Of a stretch of DNA of 19,398 nucleotides, positions 14,737 to 19,398 are shown in pieces. The position numbers and the translations under genes were made by a program. Under the pieces are notes generated by a model that had not been told where the DNA came from, did not search any database, and saw only the letters and a list, made by a program, of their open reading frames with translations. The stretch lies in contig JANMDR010000327.1 in assembly GCA_031376425.1 (NCBI GenBank), positions 1 to 19,398 of the forward strand, written 5' to 3'. Numbering within the stretch: position 1 is the first letter of the stretch; each line of letters begins with the position of its first letter. The DNA is from JANMDR01 sp031376425. Its GTDB lineage: Bacteria > Pseudomonadota > Gammaproteobacteria > Burkholderiales > Usitatibacteraceae.

Positions 14737-15495
14737 ATGCAAAATTACGCCAATGAGAACATCAACGATGGCCGCGGCAAAACTAATCCCCTAGCCCAAG
14801 GTGTTGTAGTCAGCACCAAACCAGATGCGCCTTATATACATCATGCGCCAGTTGCTTTTTCTGATTACTTTGCATTAGCGTTTACCAAATTATTACGCTG
14901 GGGTGCTGATACTTTTTTTGCACAGCGTTACGGCCATCGCGCGGTTGTGCTGGAAACGGTGGCTGCGGTGCCAGGCATGGTGGGTGCTACGATTCAACAT
15001 TTAAATAGCTTGCGGCGCATGGTCGATGATGATGGCTGGATTCGCACCCTGATGGAAGAAGCTGAAAATGAGCGCATGCATTTGATGACGTTCATTGAAA
15101 TTGCCAAGCCCAGTTTCTTTGAGCGCGTGGTGATTATGGTAGCGCAATGGATTTTTTATATCGGTTTCTTTCTGTTGTATTTAGTGTCGTCGCGCACGGC
15201 GCATCGGGTGGTGGGTTATTTTGAGGAGGAGGCGATTATTAGTTACACCTTCTACCTGCAAGAAATTGACGAGGGCCGCTCGCCCAATGTTGCTGCGCCA
15301 GAAATTGCTAAGCATTATTGGAACCTGCCTGCGGATGCGCGGCTGCGTGACGTCATTGTCATCGTGCGTGCTGATGAAGCGCACCATCGCGATATTAATC
15401 ACGGATTTTCCAGCAAAATTGCTGGCCTGCCTATAGACAATAAATATACCGCGCCGTATCCGCACCACGCTGATAGTCTGCGTTCCGATGCCTAA
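14737..15495 (+). CDS. aox: Alternative oxidase (ubiquinol:oxygen oxidoreductase)
   Basis: A 252-residue non-heme diiron oxidase of the AOX family. It takes electrons from ubiquinol to oxygen on the inner membrane without proton pumping and, in known members, insensitively to cyanide. The four-helix diiron motifs are intact: LETVAAVPGM (Glu73), EENERMHLMTF around 107-119 (Glu112, His115), GYFEEEAIISYT (a Glu of 163-165) and RADEAHHRDINH (Glu214, His217). A hydrophobic patch at about 130-150 fits the monotopic membrane-binding helices. The start is supported by AGGA eight bases upstream. It overlaps the next gene by eight bases (ATGCCTAA), so the two are probably translationally coupled. AOX is scattered among bacteria. 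Confidence 0.95.
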   Translation: MQNYANENINDGRGKTNPLAQGVVVSTKPDAPYIHHAPVAFSDYFALAFTKLLRWGADTFFAQRYGHRAVVLETVAAVPGMVGATIQHLNSLRRMVDDDGWIRTLMEEAENERMHLMTFIEIAKPSFFERVVIMVAQWIFYIGFFLLYLVSSRTAHRVVGYFEEEAIISYTFYLQEIDEGRSPNVAAPEIAKHYWNLPADARLRDVIVIVRADEAHHRDINHGFSSKIAGLPIDNKYTAPYPHHADSLRSDA

Positions 15496-16996
15496 AAGCT
15501 TGGTGCCGACTAATCAGGCAGTAGATACTCCAGCTGTGGGCGCGGGTGGTAGCGTTGATGCTGACGCCCTACCAAAGCCGTTGCCAGAGGCCAAAACTGC
15601 TGCGCCTGCAGTTGCAACTGCAACACCTACAACTGCCTCGGTAGCTGCAAAAGCACCAGCGACCGCTGTGCCACCAGATGAGAAACCACCAAAAACCAAG
15701 CCACGCTCACGCTGGCTTATTATTGGCGGTATTACTTTAGCCGTGCTGGTGGTAGGCGGGCTAACTTGGTGGCTCACACGCCCACCTGCGGTGCCGGCAG
15801 TCACCGTGCAATTTGCACCGCTGGTGCGCACCCTGCAGTTCTCAGCGCGGGTGGCAACAACATCGCGGGTAGAAATTGGCAGCACCATTACGGGGCGCGT
15901 GGTGGACGTTTTGGTGGTGGAAGGCGCGCAAGTTAAAAAAGGTGATGCCCTCATTCGTTTTGAAAGTGATGAGCTACGTGCCGCACTTGGTCAAGCGCAG
16001 GCGAGTGAGTATCAGGCCAATGCCCGGCTTGCGGGATTGCGCAGTACTGGCCGCAGTGTTGCCGATGCGGGGGTGGTGCAGGCTGAGGCAGTTGCCACAA
16101 AAGCCTTAGTAGAACTACGGCGCACCCAAGACTTAACTAAAAATGGCTTTTTGAGCCAATCGCGGCTTGATGATGCCAGTAGCGCTGCCGCTGTTGCTGA
16201 AGCAATTAGAGTCAGTGCGGTGGCGCAAAGTGCGGCCAATCGCGGCACCGAGGTGGCGCAAGCGCAGGCACAGGTTAATGTGGCACACGCAGCCAGTGCG
16301 GCAGCGGCAGCACGCCTTGCGCAAAGCGTGGTGCTGGCACCGGCTGATGCCAAGGTGCTCACACGGGTGGTAGAGCCTGGGCAAATTGTGCAACCTGGGC
16401 GTGCCCTATTTAGCCTTGCCTTAGCAAGCCCCTTGCAGTTGGTAGCGCAGGTGGATGAGCGCTATCTTGAGCAATTACAAACGGGGCAGTTGGGTAGCGT
16501 TGTTGCCGACGCGTTTCCCACGGAGCGCTTTGCAGCGCGGGTAGAGGTGATTGCACCGGTGGTGGATGCACAACGTGGCGCGATACAGATGAAATTATCC
16601 GTACCCCAGCAAGCGCCAGCATTTTTGCGTGAAGATATGACTCTATCGGTAGAGGTAGAAACCGCACGCCGTGCCAGCGCACTGGTGGTGCCAGTAGCGG
16701 CATTGCAGGGGGATGAAGCGGCGCAATTTGCCACGGTGATGATTGTAAGCGACGGCCATGCGTTATCGCGCACGGTGCGGGTGGGTATTCGCACCCTCAA
16801 GGCTGCGGAAATTATTCAAGGCCTAAGCGCAGGCGATATTGTCTTAACCGGAGCGACGGTTAAATCAGGTAGCCGCGTGCGCCCGCAATTGCCGGTGAAC
16901 GCAAATACCAACACAACTGCCAATGCAAATGCCAACACTAATACCAGTAAAACTACCCCCGCTAAAACCCCAGCCGTGAACGGCAGCAAGCCATGA
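15488..16996 (+). CDS. HlyD/MacA-type periplasmic adaptor (membrane-fusion protein)
   Basis: A 502-residue adaptor that would link an inner-membrane ABC transporter to an outer-membrane channel. A long Ala/Pro/Thr-rich cytoplasmic N-terminus (1-75) precedes one membrane helix (about 76-97). Next come a lipoyl-like half (GRVVDVLVVEGAQVKKGDAL), an Ala/Gln-rich coiled-coil hairpin, the second lipoyl half (VLAPADAKVLTRVVEPGQIV), and beta-barrel and membrane-proximal domains (VPVAALQGDE and on). The C-terminal 30 residues are Asn/Thr/Ala repeats, unusual for the family. The start lies inside the alternative oxidase gene. The permease follows 24 bases downstream. Function as a MacA-like efflux partner is well supported; the cargo is unknown. 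Confidence 0.88.
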   Translation: MPKSLVPTNQAVDTPAVGAGGSVDADALPKPLPEAKTAAPAVATATPTTASVAAKAPATAVPPDEKPPKTKPRSRWLIIGGITLAVLVVGGLTWWLTRPPAVPAVTVQFAPLVRTLQFSARVATTSRVEIGSTITGRVVDVLVVEGAQVKKGDALIRFESDELRAALGQAQASEYQANARLAGLRSTGRSVADAGVVQAEAVATKALVELRRTQDLTKNGFLSQSRLDDASSAAAVAEAIRVSAVAQSAANRGTEVAQAQAQVNVAHAASAAAAARLAQSVVLAPADAKVLTRVVEPGQIVQPGRALFSLALASPLQLVAQVDERYLEQLQTGQLGSVVADAFPTERFAARVEVIAPVVDAQRGAIQMKLSVPQQAPAFLREDMTLSVEVETARRASALVVPVAALQGDEAAQFATVMIVSDGHALSRTVRVGIRTLKAAEIIQGLSAGDIVLTGATVKSGSRVRPQLPVNANTNTTANANANTNTSKTTPAKTPAVNGSKP

Positions 16997-17020
16997 TCTG
17001 CCTGATTTGCTGCGCCGCAG

Positions 17021-18301
17021 ATGATGTTTAATGCGTTCGGTTTTGAGCGTAGCGTAGCCACCCGCTTTATGATTGAAGGGCGGGTGCAGTCGCTCTTAAT
17101 TCTTGCTGGCGTAGCAGCAGGGGTGGCGGTAGTGGCTTATATATCAGCACTCATGGCCAGTGTGCAGCTAAATTTAATTGATAAAACCTTAGGCGCACAA
17201 GCGCATGTAACCTTAAGCGCATTGGATGATTCAATTATCCCCGCACGCGATGCGGGTGCTGATAAAAGTGAAGCGGATGATACCGCGCTGGATACCGTGC
17301 TTAACACAACCACCCCCCAAATTTTGACGCAAACGCAGCCCCGTGCACAACGTCCCCGTTCCCCAAAAAACTGGCGCTTGTTGGAGCCTTTGTTAGAAGC
17401 AACACCTGGTATTGCCGCAGTTTCGCCCATCATTACTGCCGGTGGGTTGGCCGTGCGCGGCGAAGTTTCAAAATCAATTGCGATATCGGGTGTTGAACTA
17501 AATCGCTATGATCGTATTGTGCGTCTGCGTTCAAAAGTGGTAGCTGGAGTGGCGCGCTTGGAACCCGGCGAGGGCATGATAGGCCGTGATCTAGCTGATG
17601 ACCTTGGCGTGCGGGTAGGGGATCGTTTAAATATTATTGTGGGCTCGGTAACCGATTCATTACGCGTTACCGCACTGCTTGATTATGGCGTTCGCGATGT
17701 GAATCGCCGCGCCGTCATCGTGCCCTTGCGCACTGCGCAAAGCTTGGTTAATTTGCCCGGCGGTGCCACCGGCATTGAGCTATCGCTTGTTGATTTATGG
17801 GCGGCTCCGGCATTTGCTGAAGACTTTGCGCGGCGCTGGGCATACAAAGTAGAAAGCTGGCAGGATGCCAACCCGCAGCTCGTTTCAGCGTTGACGGCGC
17901 AGTCAGTCAGCACCTCATTGATTCGTGCCGTGGTGATGATTGTAGTGGTGCTCGGTATCTCCAGCGTGCTGGTGGTATCGGTAGTGCAAAAGCGCCGTGA
18001 AATAGGCATATTGCGGGCAATGGGTGCCACCCGTGGGCAGGTAATGCGTATTTTTTTATTACAAGGCGCGATTGTGGGCGCATTGGGCTCAGCCTTAGGC
18101 ATCGGCTTGGCGTGGGCAATGATTTGGGCATTTGTAGCCTTCGTACATGGGGAAGACGGCCTGCCATTATTTGCCATCACCTTTCCGCCAAGCCTAGCCC
18201 TGATTGTTTCCGCCATTGCCATCGTCTGCGGTATATTGGCCGCAGTGGCACCCGCACGCCGCGCCGCTAAGCTTGATCCCGCGCAGGCAATTCGCATATG
18301 A
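17021..18301 (+). CDS. ABC transporter permease, FtsX/MacB_PCD type
   Basis: A 426-residue inner-membrane permease with the type VII (MacB/LolC/E) layout: one N-terminal helix (about 24-46), a large periplasmic domain, then three C-terminal helices. The hallmark QKRREIGILRAMGATRGQV, just after the second helix, is the FtsX-domain coupling region. The protein ends ARRAAKLDPAQAIRI, also typical. The periplasmic domain contains a poorly conserved, charged and Thr/Pro-rich insert (about 70-120). The start is the first of two tandem ATGs, without a clear ribosome-binding site. It forms an ATGA overlap with the ATPase gene. With only four helices and one permease gene, the transporter is expected to be a homodimer. 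Confidence 0.9.
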   Translation: MMFNAFGFERSVATRFMIEGRVQSLLILAGVAAGVAVVAYISALMASVQLNLIDKTLGAQAHVTLSALDDSIIPARDAGADKSEADDTALDTVLNTTTPQILTQTQPRAQRPRSPKNWRLLEPLLEATPGIAAVSPIITAGGLAVRGEVSKSIAISGVELNRYDRIVRLRSKVVAGVARLEPGEGMIGRDLADDLGVRVGDRLNIIVGSVTDSLRVTALLDYGVRDVNRRAVIVPLRTAQSLVNLPGGATGIELSLVDLWAAPAFAEDFARRWAYKVESWQDANPQLVSALTAQSVSTSLIRAVVMIVVVLGISSVLVVSVVQKRREIGILRAMGATRGQVMRIFLLQGAIVGALGSALGIGLAWAMIWAFVAFVHGEDGLPLFAITFPPSLALIVSAIAIVCGILAAVAPARRAAKLDPAQAIRI

Positions 18302-19122
18302 TCGCGCCCGCCACGTCTGCTCCTCCTGCGCCAACCGCCACCAGCGGTGCACCCTCCCCCATCGGCGGTGCTCTCATCACCCTGAGTGATATTCACAAGC
18401 GCTACAACATCGGCCTACCTAATGAGGCTGAAGTATTGCGCGGCATATCGCTCACCGTAGCGCACGGTGAATTTGTCGCCTTAATCGGCCCCTCAGGTTC
18501 TGGTAAAAGCACCTTGCTCAATATCATCGGTTTGCTAGAGCAAGCTACCACAGGAAGCTATCAAATTGAAGGGCAAGAAACTAGCGCGCTAGATGATGCA
18601 GCGCTCACCTTACAGCGGCGCATCACCCTAGGCTTCGTGTTCCAATTTCACCATTTGCTGCCAGCCTTCACGGCTCTAGAAAACGTAACCTTGCCTGCGT
18701 TAATGCGCGAGGGCAAGGTATCGGCCGCGCAACGCGACCATGCGCGTGAAGTGCTGGCTGCAGTGGGCTTAAGTGCCGCAATGGATAAAAAACCGGGCGA
18801 GCTTTCCGGCGGCATGCAACAGCGCGTAGCTATTGCCAGAGCGCTGGTGCTTAACCCCCCGTTAGTGCTGGCCGATGAGCCCACTGGCAACCTTGACCGT
18901 GCGGCATCCGATGAAGTGTTTGCCCTGCTACGAAAAATGCATGCAGAACTCAAAACCTCATTTTTAATCGTCACCCACGACCCCCGCCTAGCCGCCCGCT
19001 GCGACCGTATCGTTGAGCTTATCGACGGTAGCATCGCCAGTGATGCGGCAGTGGTGGCAACAGAACCCACGCCGCCTGCAACACCGGCAATGGCAACAGC
19101 GGCGGATAAAAAATCTAGCTAA
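18298..19122 (+). CDS. ABC transporter ATPase, LolD/MacB-like
   Basis: A 274-residue ATPase energising the preceding permease. It has Walker A GPSGSGKST (64-72), the Q-loop in FVFQFHHLLPAF (Gln116), signature LSGGMQQR (169-176), Walker B LVLADEPTGNLD (189-200) and the switch His227 in VTHDPR. The FQFHHLLPAFTALENV block is closest in style to LolD. However, the operon contains an adaptor protein and a single permease, as in MacAB-type exporters rather than LolCDE. The first 25 residues and last 25 residues are Ala/Pro/Thr-rich extensions. The start overlaps the permease stop as ATGA. The gene ends eight bases before a convergent gene. Confidence 0.93.
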   Translation: MIAPATSAPPAPTATSGAPSPIGGALITLSDIHKRYNIGLPNEAEVLRGISLTVAHGEFVALIGPSGSGKSTLLNIIGLLEQATTGSYQIEGQETSALDDAALTLQRRITLGFVFQFHHLLPAFTALENVTLPALMREGKVSAAQRDHAREVLAAVGLSAAMDKKPGELSGGMQQRVAIARALVLNPPLVLADEPTGNLDRAASDEVFALLRKMHAELKTSFLIVTHDPRLAARCDRIVELIDGSIASDAAVVATEPTPPATPAMATAADKKSS

Positions 19123-19130
19123 AAGCTAAA

Positions 19131-19398
19131 CTACGCTGGTAACAACTGTAGCGGTAACTTTGCATCAAAATCAGTCCACTTACTATTGCTCAACGCGCCT
19201 TCACGTTGTTCAATATCCCGCGCACCATGCAGATGTAAAATTTGCTTAGCGGTGTCTTGCAGCACGCTATTGTTAGCGATCACCGCAACCAAGGTGCCCG
19301 ACTGGCGCTGCCGTGTATCTTGCGCCCCCAGCGCTCCCAGTGCCCCTAGTGCCCCTAGTGGTGAAGCCTTGGTGGAGCCTTGCTTTACCCACATCGCA
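19131..19398 (-). CDS. C-terminal part of a stress-protein-like hypothetical (partial)
   Basis: The frame is open to the window edge, so this is probably the C-terminal part of a longer protein; an ATG at 19394 may be only an internal Met. After an SPLGALGALGALGAQ stretch, the final 57 residues (SGTLVAVIANN to the end) show a beta-alpha-beta-like pattern ending in KWTDFDAKLPLQLLPA. This recalls the tail of general-stress-protein-like (DUF1269/YflT-style) membrane proteins of betaproteobacteria. I make this assignment from memory of the pattern and hold it loosely. It is convergent with the ABC operon. Confidence 0.55.
   Translation of the reverse strand, partial: AMWVKQGSTKASPLGALGALGALGAQDTRQRQSGTLVAVIANNSVLQDTAKQILHLHGARDIEQREGALSNSKWTDFDAKLPLQLLPA
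19330..19356. repeat. Three imperfect 9-base direct repeats encoding Leu-Gly-Ala
   Basis: AGCGCTCCC, AGTGCCCCT and AGTGCCCCT in tandem on the plus strand encode LGA-LGA-LGA on the minus strand. The units are whole codons, so copy-number change would keep the frame. This looks like a Gly/Ala-rich linker or flexible hinge in the partial gene. Confidence 0.6.

Noticed and set aside
15514..15954. Minus-strand frame opposite the adaptor N-terminus
   Set aside because: Low-complexity antisense of the Ala/Pro-rich coding stretch.
17683..18396. Long minus-strand frame (237 codons) opposite the ABC permease and ATPase start
   Set aside because: It is a shadow of a clearly conserved plus-strand gene; the translation is Ala/Arg/Thr-rich without any domain.

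Overview
The window is a gene-dense, moderate-GC stretch of a proteobacterial chromosome, most likely a betaproteobacterium. The protein types suggest Burkholderiales, perhaps Oxalobacteraceae, but no marker gene fixes this. Sixteen genes or gene remnants are supported. No tRNA, rRNA, CRISPR array, transposase or phage gene was seen.

Positions 1-4421 hold single stress or housekeeping-type genes: a DJ-1/PfpI-family protein, a DUF6629 membrane protein, a zinc-independent quinone-oxidoreductase-like enzyme (minus strand), and an MFS transporter with a small ESFPASDP-type motif fused to its N-terminus. Positions 4549-7093 are a compact minus-strand operon whose genes are joined by 4-bp ATGA overlaps. 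It encodes a membrane-anchored FAD/NAD(P)H/2Fe-2S reductase, a five-helix membrane protein with two His-X13-His pairs typical of diheme ferric-reductase/NOX domains, and a membrane-anchored octaheme cytochrome c. Together they look like a path moving electrons from NAD(P)H across the inner membrane into the periplasm. A small secreted protein of unknown function lies upstream (7244-7681).

Positions 8288-8614 encode a small Rho_N-domain protein of the kind often labelled plasmid stabilization protein. Positions 8604-12656 (minus strand) are a three-subunit membrane-bound sugar/sugar-acid dehydrogenase operon of the gluconate 2-dehydrogenase type: Tat-signal small subunit, GMC flavoprotein and triheme cytochrome c. 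The small-subunit gene carries one in-frame TAA, with readable family-like protein on both sides. Divergent from it is a Sad/GabD-type succinate-semialdehyde dehydrogenase (13225-14607).

Positions 14737-19122 form a second operon. A cyanide-insensitive alternative oxidase overlaps the start of an HlyD/MacA-type membrane-fusion protein, followed by an FtsX-type ABC permease and a LolD/MacB-like ATPase. The C-terminal part of a stress-like protein enters from the right end on the minus strand.

The long intergenic regions (7682-8287 and 12657-13224) are not empty. They share a composite degenerate element (blocks A-B-C in the same order), which ends in a palindromic 19-mer close to GTACGTYAACGYACAGAC. 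Further copies of the 19-mer, one clear and one weak, lie ahead of other genes here. Smaller dispersed inverted repeats are also present. The strongest candidates for something new are the split reductase/diheme b/octaheme c operon, the coupling of alternative oxidase to an ABC exporter, and the shared palindromic upstream element.
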